This document shows positions 50,377-58,211 of a stretch of DNA of 64,000 nt, one piece after another. A model generated the notes under the pieces. It was not told where the DNA came from. It saw only the letters and a program-made list of their open reading frames with translations, and made no database searches. A program made the position numbers and the translations under genes. This stretch comes from Shewanella sp. ANA-3 (GTDB lineage: Bacteria > Pseudomonadota > Gammaproteobacteria > Enterobacterales > Shewanellaceae): positions 2,790,001 through 2,854,000 of the forward strand of contig NC_008577.1 in NCBI RefSeq assembly GCF_000203935.1. Reading direction: 5' to 3'. Numbering within the stretch: the first letter of the stretch is position 1; each line of letters opens with the position of its first letter.

Positions 50377-51810
50377 GTGAATTATTTTACCAAAACAACG
50401 GCCCTATCGGGTCTCAAGCTCAGTTTGCTCACCGCCGCGCTGCTGAGCAATTGGGGCGCCATGGCCCAAAATGCACCGAATGAGTTACCAACAAGCGCAG
50501 CCCCAAAAAGCCATTTGCCAAAAGATGAAGTACAAAACAGCGATGCACAAAAGTTTCCGCTGCAACACCAGTCTTGGGGAGCAACCATTGAACAGGCCGA
50601 ACGAGAAGACGTCCTTGAGAAAAACCCGCGCAATGTCATTCTGTGGGCGGGCTCATCCTATGCTAAGGAATACCACAGTCCACGCGGACATCAGTTTGCC
50701 GTCGCCGATGTGTCCCATACACTGCGCACAGGCGTAGCCCCCAAAGCGGGCGAAAAAGGCCTATCGGCCAGCTGCTGGACCTGTAAAAGCCCAGACGCAC
50801 CAAGGCTCATTGGCGAACTTGGCTTTGAAGGCTATGCCGCCAAAAACTTTACCGACCTTGGCGCCGAAATGAAAAGCGTGGTGTATTGCAGCGATTGCCA
50901 CGAATCGGGCAGCGCAAAACTCACGCTTCCCCGCCCCCATGCCAAGGATGCAATGGCAAAAATCCACCTTCCCTTCGAGCAACAAAATGCCACTATGCAG
51001 AGCGCTCAAGTTTGTGGACAATGCCACGTTACCTACTATTTCCGCCCCGAGAAAAGTAACGTCGTGAATATTCCATGGATCTTCGGCAATACGGCCGATG
51101 AGATTGAAAAATACTACGACACTCGCCGCTTCTATGAATGGGTCCATCCACTGTCGAAAGCCCCGATGCTTAAAGCCCGCCACCCAGAATTTGAGCACTG
51201 GAGTCGCAGTAAACACGCTGAAGTGGGGGTCACCTGCGTCACCTGCCATATGCCATCGGCGCAGGATAAAAAAGGCAATGAATTTACTAATCACAAGGTA
51301 GACAAAGCCTTACCTAACTTTGAAACCAGTTGTAAAGGTTGTCACAGCAGCAAGGACAAATTAGAAACCAAACTGACAGACTTAAAAACAGAAATTGATA
51401 ACAAGGCCCATGCGGTTGAAGATCTGCTGGTTAAAGCCCACTACGAAGCCAAGGCGGCTTGGGTTGCAGGCGCCACATGGGAGCAAATGAATGACCCTAT
51501 TATGGATATCCGTCATAGCCAATGGCGCTGGGATTTTGCCATGTCATCCCACGGCCTTTACGCCCATAACCCGAAGGAAGGCCGCCAACTACTCGATACC
51601 GCCTTAGAGCAAGCCAAGAGTGCGCGCACAAGCCTAGCCGAGGTACTAAAGCAATTAAACAGTGAGGTATACTACCCTGATATCAGTACAAAAGCGAAGG
51701 CGCAGGAAGCAATTGGTCTCAACGAAGCCGAACTAATCAAGGAAAAACAGCAGTTTATTAAGGAAGAAATCGATAAAAACTGGGATCCAGTCGCCCACAG
51801 AGGTTATTGA
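50377..51810 (+). CDS. nrfA: Pentahaem cytochrome c nitrite reductase NrfA
   Basis: Periplasmic six-electron reduction of nitrite to ammonium; also reduces NO and hydroxylamine. It is 477 aa with a Sec signal (LLTAALLSNWGAMAQ). Five haem sites are present: the catalytic CWTCK at 133-137 with its lysine ligand, then CSDCH (171), CGQCH (213), CVTCH (287) and CKGCH (319). The length and motif order match canonical NrfA. The start is the GTG at 50377, after AGGAAAATAAAC. No nrfBCD or nrfH accompanies it; Shewanella usually feeds NrfA from CymA. Since this copy lies in the island, it may be additional to a chromosomal one. Confidence 0.95.
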   Translation: MNYFTKTTALSGLKLSLLTAALLSNWGAMAQNAPNELPTSAAPKSHLPKDEVQNSDAQKFPLQHQSWGATIEQAEREDVLEKNPRNVILWAGSSYAKEYHSPRGHQFAVADVSHTLRTGVAPKAGEKGLSASCWTCKSPDAPRLIGELGFEGYAAKNFTDLGAEMKSVVYCSDCHESGSAKLTLPRPHAKDAMAKIHLPFEQQNATMQSAQVCGQCHVTYYFRPEKSNVVNIPWIFGNTADEIEKYYDTRRFYEWVHPLSKAPMLKARHPEFEHWSRSKHAEVGVTCVTCHMPSAQDKKGNEFTNHKVDKALPNFETSCKGCHSSKDKLETKLTDLKTEIDNKAHAVEDLLVKAHYEAKAAWVAGATWEQMNDPIMDIRHSQWRWDFAMSSHGLYAHNPKEGRQLLDTALEQAKSARTSLAEVLKQLNSEVYYPDISTKAKAQEAIGLNEAELIKEKQQFIKEEIDKNWDPVAHRGY

Positions 51811-52054
51811 TCCGATCAGCCTAGAAGGGATTTATTAATGTGTGTAATTCATAGTGATCTGATCCAGTATTCATAGTGAGAAGATCCGTCCGTTGTGTTT
51901 GGGACTCAAGTGAGACAGATTCCATCACTTTGTTGCCAACTGACAAAATGCTAAGAATGACACTCGGCCAAAAGTGGGTTGCGGTCACCAAATGGTCACA
52001 TTTTGGTCACGGTCACGAAGAAAGAAATGAGATAGTAACTGATCTAAAATCAAA
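51811..52054. other. Right end of the island, non-coding
   Basis: No supportable gene. The stretch contains TTCATAGTGA twice (51848 and 51872, approximately) and the GGTCAC repeats at 51983-52016 listed separately. It leads into the terminator and tRNA-Asp. Confidence 0.4.
51983..52016. repeat. Right-end GGTCAC direct repeats (4 copies)
   Basis: GGTCAC occurs at 51983, 51994, 52005 and 52011, that is at intervals of 11, 11 and 6 bp, close to one helical turn. The motif also occurs twice at the left island end (10501-10512). Spacing and location fit arm-type binding sites of a tyrosine integrase. Confidence 0.6.
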
Positions 52055-52083
52055 AAGCCCATGCTAATTAATAGCATGGGCTT
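52055..52083. terminator. Strong hairpin downstream of tRNA-Asp
   Basis: A 12-bp perfect stem (AAGCCCATGCTA / TAGCATGGGCTT) with an ATTAA loop, 9 bp from the tRNA 3' end. It takes the place of the ancestral terminator that now lies at 10302-10325, and is presumably brought by the island. Confidence 0.75.
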
Positions 52084-52091
52084 CATGAATG

Positions 52092-52141
52092 TTGGCGGAG
52101 CGGACGGGACTCGAACCCGCGACCCCCGGCGTGACAGGCCG
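52092..52141 (-). repeat. Island attachment-site copy within tRNA-Asp
   Basis: Identical over 50 bp to 10333-10382. It comprises the 3' part of the functional tRNA-Asp from the anticodon region through CCA, plus one base beyond. It is the tRNA-proximal att site. Confidence 0.85.
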
Positions 52142-52169
52142 GTATTCTAACCAACTGAACTACCGCTCC
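52093..52169 (-). tRNA. tRNA-Asp (GTC)
   Basis: A 77-nt cloverleaf on the reverse strand starting GGAGCGGTAGTTCAG and ending CCGCTCCGCCA, with CCA encoded. The anticodon loop CCTGTCACG gives GTC. T-loop GGTTCGAGTCC is intact. Its 3' half is the island integration target. Confidence 0.97.
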
Positions 52170-52225
52170 AAACTTTTATTATACCGCTACTAGAGCACTA
52201 TAATTTTAACTTTCAACAACTTGAC

Positions 52226-52302
52226 TGGCGGAGCGGACGGGACTCGAACCCGCGACCCCCGGCGTGACAGGCCGGTATTCTAACCAACTGAACTACCGCT
52301 CC
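52226..52302 (-). tRNA. tRNA-Asp (GTC), second copy
   Basis: Identical in sequence to the copy at 52093-52169 and 56 bp upstream of it on the same strand, so both probably come from one transcript. Because the copies are identical, either could serve as the integration target. Confidence 0.97.
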
Positions 52303-52467
52303 ACTCAAGTTGCGGTGAATAATACGGTTGAGCGTTCGAAGCGTCAACCGTTTTTTTCACTCAATTGCATCGTTTAGTTAAAATTTCGCCAAACTTAACA
52401 AAACCCCATGATAAGTGGACAAAATATCTGCAAGCTGACGTCGAAATAGCCAAACAGTTCTGTGCTT

Positions 52468-54000
52468 TTATCGGCGATTATCCGGCTCATCCGGCATGGT
52501 CAAATCAATCTCATCGAGGGATGGCGCCTCTGGCTTATTCTGCCCGGCCTCATCTAACATCCGTTGCTCTGCGGCGGCCAGAGCCTGCGCGAGACTTTGA
52601 CGCTTACGCCAGAAAATCAGCCCCGCGACCCCAAGCAGTACTAGCACGGCATTGATGGTAATGATCCAAAACAGCGCATCCTGTTTTGCTATGGCCTCTT
52701 CCTCGGCGGCCTTTTGCGCAGCAACGGCGGCTAGCTCCTCTTCACTCGGTGGCGGTTCAGGAGGCTGCACTAAGTTAAAGAAGAGTTCTGGCAAATCGAG
52801 CAGGATTTCACGGCCTGTGACTGTGGTTGTCGCCACAGTGCCTTTAATACGGTAACTACCAAACTCGGTCACTGGTGGTATAGGCAGTTCAGTATCGCTC
52901 TCCTTAAGCCCATGAACGACAAGGGGAAGCTGTAAACCTGCTGGCCCAACAAGCTCGAATGAAAAATGGGTTTCAGCCAATTGCAGCACACTGCTATCGG
53001 CGTGCAACATGATTTTCCATCGCCCCGTTAACGGGTCATCAGGGGTGATCACCTCGGCATTCACGGGGCGTGGCGATAAGGTAAAGGGAAAAGAAACCTG
53101 TCGTTCAAACACGTTATTGCGGGCTTGGACCACAAAGTCGTACTCGCCCCAGGGCTGCTTCAGATTGATATCACTGGTAAACATGCCATCGTCAGGCCTT
53201 TCATCGAACTTTTCGCCATTATCTTTATAAGAGCCGACGATAATGTCACCGGCGGCAAAGTTTTCATCCCCCGCACGATGCTTACTCACAAAATGGGCTG
53301 TCCATTCGACAAGATAATCGAGCCCCGGCATGCGCACCCGCTCCGCATCCCCCATCAATTGAGCAACCACTTTGGTTTCTTCACCTTGGAATAGCGGCTG
53401 AGGCAATTGCTGCACTTCAATTTCAAGCTTAGAGACTCGCTTAAGTTGCGATCCCGGCACCACCTTACCCACCAGCTGCCAAGGGCCAGGCTGAGGCGAT
53501 TCGATATAAATAATGTCGCCAGTAATGCCATCGACCCATTTCACCGTTTCAGGGTGACGGTTGGCGTACCACTTGCTGCCGTCGGGCAATACGATCACCA
53601 CTGGCGCCGAACCGTACTCCCGCTGGATCAACAGCGTCATGCTGCCGACCATATGGTCCACCCGAAAGCGATTTTTAAGCTCAGAGGCGGTATCGATGGG
53701 CACCACTTTTCGAGTCGCTGGTTTGGGCGGCTTAGCTTGAATGGCGTCACTCGGCTTAGCCTCAACCGACTTTTCGGCGCTCGCTTGCCCGTCAGCAGGT
53801 TTATCAGCAATCGCATTAGGCACTTTGACTTTCGCATCATTGGGCTGCGCTTCTTGGGCCTTTGGCGCCATATTGGCAGGCTGCTCAATGGTTTTAACCG
53901 CAGTAGGCTCAGCATCGGCGGCAAGCAAAGAAGCGCTCAAGCAGAGGCCGCCGAGCACTAATGTGGTATTCAGTAAGGATTTTCGCAGCGACATCGTCAT
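52468..54000 (-). CDS. TIGR03503-family envelope protein
   Basis: A conserved protein of about 510 aa, unknown function, found in Shewanella and relatives. It has a signal peptide (LLNTTLVLGGLCLSASLLAA), a Pro/Ala/Lys-rich linker (about residues 30-95), and a large beta-rich extracytoplasmic domain (DHMVGSMTLLIQREYGSAPV; WQLVGKVVPGSQLKRVSKL). One C-terminal transmembrane helix (FWIITINAVLVLLGVAGLIF) and a short charged cytoplasmic tail follow. The domain look is that of a von Willebrand-partner or Ig-like envelope protein. The start is the ATG at 54000 or the TTG at 54006. It lies 10 bp after dnaQ on the same strand. Confidence 0.8.
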   Translation of the reverse strand: MTMSLRKSLLNTTLVLGGLCLSASLLAADAEPTAVKTIEQPANMAPKAQEAQPNDAKVKVPNAIADKPADGQASAEKSVEAKPSDAIQAKPPKPATRKVVPIDTASELKNRFRVDHMVGSMTLLIQREYGSAPVVIVLPDGSKWYANRHPETVKWVDGITGDIIYIESPQPGPWQLVGKVVPGSQLKRVSKLEIEVQQLPQPLFQGEETKVVAQLMGDAERVRMPGLDYLVEWTAHFVSKHRAGDENFAAGDIIVGSYKDNGEKFDERPDDGMFTSDINLKQPWGEYDFVVQARNNVFERQVSFPFTLSPRPVNAEVITPDDPLTGRWKIMLHADSSVLQLAETHFSFELVGPAGLQLPLVVHGLKESDTELPIPPVTEFGSYRIKGTVATTTVTGREILLDLPELFFNLVQPPEPPPSEEELAAVAAQKAAEEEAIAKQDALFWIITINAVLVLLGVAGLIFWRKRQSLAQALAAAEQRMLDEAGQNKPEAPSLDEIDLTMPDEPDNRR

Positions 54001-54010
54001 AGGCAATAAA

Positions 54011-54739
54011 TTATCCTCTCCAGAGGCATTTTCCTGATTTTGCGACTAAATCAAGACGCTTTTCATGCATAACGAGTTCATCGGCCGATGCGCTGATCAC
54101 TTTAAGATTAAGTGATGCCGGATCAAAGCGTTGGATGCCCCCAGCCTCTTGACCGACTTCATCATTAGAGAGATTGAACTTGGTCTGCCCGCCTGTCATC
54201 GCCAAATACACATCGGCTAAGATCTCGGCGTCGAGTAATGCCCCGTGGTACAGGCGGCGAGAGTTATCGATACCGTAGCGCTTACATAGGGCGTCTAAGT
54301 TGTTCTTTTGCCCAGGGTGTAAAAATTTTGCGATATCGAGGGAGTCTAAGATCTCACAGATTTCACTGGTCTTTGGCCCTAATGGCTGCAACAGCGAAAA
54401 TTCATGGTCCATAAAGCTCACGTCGAAGTTTGCGTTATGGGCCACAATTTCGGCGCCACTGATAAAATCAATAAATTCCTGCGCTATCTGATGGAACCTA
54501 GGCTCATTGGCAACGCGCTCATCGGTGATGCCGTGAACCGCAATCGCTTCTGGGTCAATCGCTTGGCCGGGATTGATATATTGATGGAAATAACGGCCCG
54601 TTAAACGGCGGTTGATCACCTCAACGCACCCTATCTCAATAATTCTGTGGCCTAAATACACTGCACCACTGCCTTGGTTCATACCCGTGGTTTCAGTATC
54701 CAAAATAACCTGACGGCTTGCGTTTGAGATAATATTCAT
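54011..54739 (-). CDS. dnaQ: DNA polymerase III epsilon subunit (proofreading exonuclease)
   Basis: The 3'-5' exonuclease of the replicative polymerase. It is 242 aa, with the DEDDh motifs: Exo I ILDTETTG, Exo [13 protein letters not shown], and Exo [18 protein letters not shown] with the catalytic His and Asp. The C-terminal segment after about residue 185 binds the alpha subunit. The arrangement divergent from rnhA is the same as in E. coli. Confidence 0.96.
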   Translation of the reverse strand: MNIISNASRQVILDTETTGMNQGSGAVYLGHRIIEIGCVEVINRRLTGRYFHQYINPGQAIDPEAIAVHGITDERVANEPRFHQIAQEFIDFISGAEIVAHNANFDVSFMDHEFSLLQPLGPKTSEICEILDSLDIAKFLHPGQKNNLDALCKRYGIDNSRRLYHGALLDAEILADVYLAMTGGQTKFNLSNDEVGQEAGGIQRFDPASLNLKVISASADELVMHEKRLDLVAKSGKCLWRG

Positions 54740-54809
54740 ACTTTTATGCGCTTCTTATGACATTTTTTGGTTATACTCGGCCGGTATTTACGCTGCGGAT
54801 AACCATTTG

Positions 54810-55286
54810 ATGACTGAACTAAAACTGATCCACATCTTCACCGATGGCTCTTGCTTAGGCAACCCTGGCCCCGGTGGCTATGGCATTGTAATGAATTATA
54901 AGGGCCATACAAAGGAGATGTCCGATGGTTTTGCCTTGACGACCAATAATCGCATGGAATTATTAGCCCCCATCGTCGCCCTCGAGGCGTTAAAAGAGCC
55001 TTGCAAGGTCATTTTAACCAGCGATAGCCAATATATGCGCCAAGGGATCACCACCTGGATCCATGGCTGGAAGAAAAAAGGCTGGATGACCTCGAATCGT
55101 ACGCCAGTGAAAAATGTTGATCTCTGGAAACGTTTAGACAAAGCCGCCCAACTCCATCAAATTGATTGGCGTTGGGTGAAAGGCCACGCCGGACACCCTG
55201 AAAACGAGCGCTGCGATCAACTCGCCCGCGCCGCCGCTGAAGCGAGCCCTACCCAAGTCGATGAAGGCTATCAGCCTGAGTCCTAA
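54810..55286 (+). CDS. rnhA: Ribonuclease HI
   Basis: Degrades the RNA strand of RNA-DNA hybrids in the cytoplasm. It is 158 aa with the catalytic DEDD set: Asp in [15 protein letters not shown], Glu in NNRMELLA, Asp in [12 protein letters not shown], and Asp in NERCDQLAR, with the His of [10 protein letters not shown]. The start is the ATG at 54810; the frame also offers a TTG one codon earlier. It is divergent from dnaQ as in enterics. Confidence 0.96.
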   Translation: MTELKLIHIFTDGSCLGNPGPGGYGIVMNYKGHTKEMSDGFALTTNNRMELLAPIVALEALKEPCKVILTSDSQYMRQGITTWIHGWKKKGWMTSNRTPVKNVDLWKRLDKAAQLHQIDWRWVKGHAGHPENERCDQLARAAAEASPTQVDEGYQPES

Positions 55287-55322
55287 AACTGGCCCTCATT
55301 TCGGCGCTAAACGTTGCGCCGA

Positions 55323-56222
55323 TCACTCCCGAGATAAATGGAAAAAATTACCGCAAAACTGCACAAAGGCTAGGCCTAATGACGTGGCTTGGCGGCTCTT
55401 GTGGGTAATCCGATAAAACTGTCGCTCTAGCACTAGGCCTTCAATGGTTACCAGTGCCAGCTCTTTTCGGCTGATGTCTTTATCCAGCGCCAACTCCGAG
55501 AGCACGCCCAGTCCAGCGCCTTGTTTTACTGCAAGCTTAATGGCATCGGGCGTGGTAAAGCAGAATTTCGCCTCAGGCTGCATGCCTAATTCATTGGCTG
55601 CATTGACAAAATATTCACGCGTGCCCGAGCCTTCCTCCCTTAATACCCAGGATTGGCCTTTGACCGCCGCGGGTTTAACCGTCTGCCCCGCAAGGGGATG
55701 CGCGGGATGACAAAAGACGAGTAGCCTGTCCTTATGCCAAGGCTCAATATTCAAGCGATTATCGGTGCAATGTCCTTCGATAAACCCCATTTCGGCGCGA
55801 AATTGCGCGACCGATTGGATCACTTCTTGGGTATTGGTAATGGCCACATCCACATGGGTCTGCGTATGTTGCTGACAAAAGGCCACCGCCGCTTTTGCTA
55901 ACAAATAGTTACCAATAGTGGAACTAGCACTCACGCTTAAATGCCCGACTAAATCACCGTCTTGGCGCGTGAACGCTTGCTCGATTTGCTCGACTCGATG
56001 TAACAAGTCCGTCGCCAGTGGCAACAACAAATTCCCTTGGGAGTTGAGCTGTAATCGATTGCCAATCCGCTCAAATAAACGGGCATTGAGCTGTTTTTCT
56101 AATTCGGCCAAGGCCATGGAGGTCGCAGGCGGCGATAGATTAACTTGCTCTGCCGCTTTTGCCACTTGCCCACTGCGTGCAACGGCTTCAAATACCGCAA
56201 GTTGCCTTAAGGTTATTCGCAT
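55323..56222 (-). CDS. LysR-family transcriptional regulator
   Basis: A 299-residue LTTR with an N-terminal winged HTH (MRITLRQLAVFEAVARSGQV; AAEQVNLSPPATSMALAELE) and a C-terminal periplasmic-binding-protein-like effector domain (residues about 90-290). The ATG at 56222 is used; the open frame begins 27 codons earlier but adds an atypical N terminus. It resembles CysB/CbbR-type LTTRs, and the effector is unknown. It lies between rnhA and the yafS-like gene, a place where E. coli has no regulator. Confidence 0.88.
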   Translation of the reverse strand: MRITLRQLAVFEAVARSGQVAKAAEQVNLSPPATSMALAELEKQLNARLFERIGNRLQLNSQGNLLLPLATDLLHRVEQIEQAFTRQDGDLVGHLSVSASSTIGNYLLAKAAVAFCQQHTQTHVDVAITNTQEVIQSVAQFRAEMGFIEGHCTDNRLNIEPWHKDRLLVFCHPAHPLAGQTVKPAAVKGQSWVLREEGSGTREYFVNAANELGMQPEAKFCFTTPDAIKLAVKQGAGLGVLSELALDKDISRKELALVTIEGLVLERQFYRITHKSRQATSLGLAFVQFCGNFFHLSRE

Positions 56223-56245
56223 AACAGACTCATTAATGAATGAAA

Positions 56246-56980
56246 TTATTTGGTATGTTCGGATAAATGCCCGGTTCGACCCGCGCTCGGGGCTGTGGTC
56301 CAATTCGGCTGTAATACTTTACGTTTGTCGCGGATGGGCGTTAATGGCGACTCTAATTTACGTGCCACAATCAAATATAAGCTGCCCGCACTGGGTAGCC
56401 ATGAGGCCAAGGTTTGCTGCATAAAACGGCCATCATTAAACTCACCAATTAACGGGTGGTAGACTAAACGTTCATCGCTGACCACTTGATAGCCTAATAA
56501 GCCTAACCAGTCTCGCACTCGAGAGGGCATAAAAAAACGCCCGCACCAGGGTAGATTGTCCTGAAATTTTGGCCATAACTTACCGAGAAACACTGGGCTT
56601 AGGGGATTAAAGCCCACGATAAATAAGTAGCCGCCGGCGATCAGCACCCTGTCGGTTTCCCGCAGGATACGGTAAGGATCTGCCTCAAATTCAAGCAGCA
56701 GGCTCATCAGCACCGCATCGATCACCCCATTCTGTAGGGGTAAATGGCAAAAATCGCCAATTAACGAGGCATTGGGTTCTGAGCACAGTGAGAAATGGTG
56801 GGCAACGGGGGATGCCATGCTCGAGAGATCGGCGCTTAAGGGACCGAGTTTGAGTAGATGATAGCCAAACACCCTTGGCCACCAATCGGCAAGCTTATCG
56901 GAAACGGCTTGTTGGAGTGCAGGACCATTGGGCAAATCGTCCCATTGCTCGGGTTTGCGCATAGAACTGTTATACGACAC
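56246..56980 (-). CDS. SAM-dependent methyltransferase, YafS-like
   Basis: A 244-residue class I methyltransferase-fold protein. The expected SAM regions are the LGPLSADLSSM segment (motif I position, poorly conserved), DFCHLPLQNGVIDAVLMSLLLEF (motifs II-III) and ETDRVLIAGGYLFIVGFNPLSP (motif IV and after). It matches the YafS group, and its position between rnhA and gloB is conserved with E. coli. The substrate is unknown. Because the GxGxG motif is weak, activity is uncertain. Confidence 0.8.
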   Translation of the reverse strand: MSYNSSMRKPEQWDDLPNGPALQQAVSDKLADWWPRVFGYHLLKLGPLSADLSSMASPVAHHFSLCSEPNASLIGDFCHLPLQNGVIDAVLMSLLLEFEADPYRILRETDRVLIAGGYLFIVGFNPLSPVFLGKLWPKFQDNLPWCGRFFMPSRVRDWLGLLGYQVVSDERLVYHPLIGEFNDGRFMQQTLASWLPSAGSLYLIVARKLESPLTPIRDKRKVLQPNWTTAPSAGRTGHLSEHTK

Positions 56981-57155
56981 AAGTCTCCTCCCTTCCCGTT
57001 ACCCATGTGCTTAATGCAAATCATCCATCTTGCCCATTACCGCTTTGGCGTTTGCCATGAGCAATTGTCATGGGCAATCGCAACAGTCGCCAAGTGAGCC
57101 CCTCTTATGGATAATAACCTTATCTTCAAAACGAAATACAGCGATCGGCGGTGCT

Positions 57156-57959
57156 ATGCTCACTATAACAGCGATTAATGCCTTTAATGACAATTATATC
57201 TGGGTGTTGCGACAAGACTCCCAGCAAGCCGTGTATGTGGTTGACCCAGGTGATGCCAATGTCGTGCTCGACTACTTGCACGCCCAGCGACTCTCGTTAG
57301 CGGGTATTTTGATCACCCATCACCATAGGGACCACACGGGTGGGATCGCCGCCCTAACGGACCACGTAAAACAGACCACAGGCCATGACTTAGCGGTTTA
57401 TGGTCCACAAAGTGAAGATATTCAAGGCATCAATCAGCCAATTGAGCCAACGCTGAGTGATTCACTCACTCTGCCTTTTATTGACGCGCCAGTGCGTATC
57501 CTGTCCGTTCCTGGTCATACGGCTGGGCATATTGCCTATCTGGTTGATGACGCATTATTTTGCGGTGATACCCTCTTTAGCGCAGGTTGCGGCCGCTTAT
57601 TTGAGGGCACACCAAGCCAAATGTGGCAATCCTTAAGTCTGCTCGCGGCGCTGCCCGATGAAACCCGAGTCTACTGCGCCCATGAATACACTTTATCAAA
57701 TCTGAAGTTTGCCCAAACGGTCGATACTGATAATGAAGCGCTTAACGCCTATGTGGAGGAAGCAAGCACCCTTCGTGCCCAAGGCAAAGCCACCATTCCC
57801 TCCACGATCGGATTGGAGCGAGCCATTAATCCCTTTCTGCGCCCTTTGTCGCCCACCATAGTCAACAGCATAAAAAATCAGTTTTGTGATCAAGATCTGA
57901 CTAAAGCAGATGAACTGACCTGTTTTACCCTACTCAGGCAGTGGAAAGATATTTTTTAG
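57156..57959 (+). CDS. gloB: Hydroxyacylglutathione hydrolase (glyoxalase II)
   Basis: Hydrolyses S-lactoylglutathione to lactate and glutathione in methylglyoxal detoxification. It is 267 aa with the metallo-beta-lactamase signature [10 protein letters not shown], a conserved second-metal region [26 protein letters not shown], and [12 protein letters not shown]. The ATG at 57156 gives the standard N terminus ([14 protein letters not shown]); the open frame extends 42 codons upstream without a coding pattern. It is divergent from the yafS-like gene and upstream of mltD. Confidence 0.95.
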   Translation: MLTITAINAFNDNYIWVLRQDSQQAVYVVDPGDANVVLDYLHAQRLSLAGILITHHHRDHTGGIAALTDHVKQTTGHDLAVYGPQSEDIQGINQPIEPTLSDSLTLPFIDAPVRILSVPGHTAGHIAYLVDDALFCGDTLFSAGCGRLFEGTPSQMWQSLSLLAALPDETRVYCAHEYTLSNLKFAQTVDTDNEALNAYVEEASTLRAQGKATIPSTIGLERAINPFLRPLSPTIVNSIKNQFCDQDLTKADELTCFTLLRQWKDIF

Positions 57960-58003
57960 TAAAAAACGATCTATTTATGGCTGAAATTTATACAGTTTTT
58001 CCC

Positions 58004-58030
58004 ACTTTTGATGATGTAAATCAAAAGTGA
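58004..58030. promoter_or_regulatory. Inverted repeat with embedded FNR/EtrA-like site
   Basis: CACTTTTGAT and ATCAAAAGTG form a perfect 10-bp inverted repeat with a 7-base spacer between gloB and mltD. Within it, ATGAT-GTAA-ATCAA (58012-58025) matches the FNR/EtrA consensus at 9 of 10 positions. There is no T-run, so it is more likely a regulator site than a terminator. Confidence 0.4.
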
Positions 58031-58211
58031 CCCTACAAGATGTACGATAATTTAGGGACAAGATCAAAAAGATCCCATAGAATGGCTCGTTTTTGCGTGA
58101 ATACTTTGCGCTCTGTGTTGCCACTATTTACATAATAATCAATTTGTTAGCTCAATGAGGCTCGATGAGATTGTGCAGTGGCAATGCACTAACAGAGGAC
58201 TATCGTTTTCC

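Larger units (their letters stand above)
10383..52092. mobile_element. Genomic island integrated at tRNA-Asp (arsenic metabolism island)
   Basis: The region is delimited by the 50-bp tRNA-Asp direct repeat (10333-10382 and 52092-52141). Inside it are three tyrosine recombinases, an excisionase-like protein, two insertion sequences, and accessory metabolism: arsenate respiration, arsenic and organoarsenical resistance, nitrite and NO reduction. Flanking genes (antiporter, fadE, dnaQ, rnhA, gloB, mltD) are ordinary chromosome. Direct GGTCAC repeats lie about 120 bp inside the left end and about 80 bp inside the right end. No conjugation genes are visible, so it is mobilisable or defective rather than self-transmissible. 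It may be a composite of more than one element, because an end-like block also occurs near 38.9 kb. Confidence 0.75.

Noticed and set aside
52365..52655. Plus-strand open frame antisense to the TIGR03503 gene end
   Set aside because: Mostly a shadow of the reverse-strand gene; no ribosome site or recognisable domain.
57030..57155. N-terminal extension of GloB
   Set aside because: Glyoxalase II proteins begin at the [14 protein letters not shown] sequence; the upstream codons are not protein-like.
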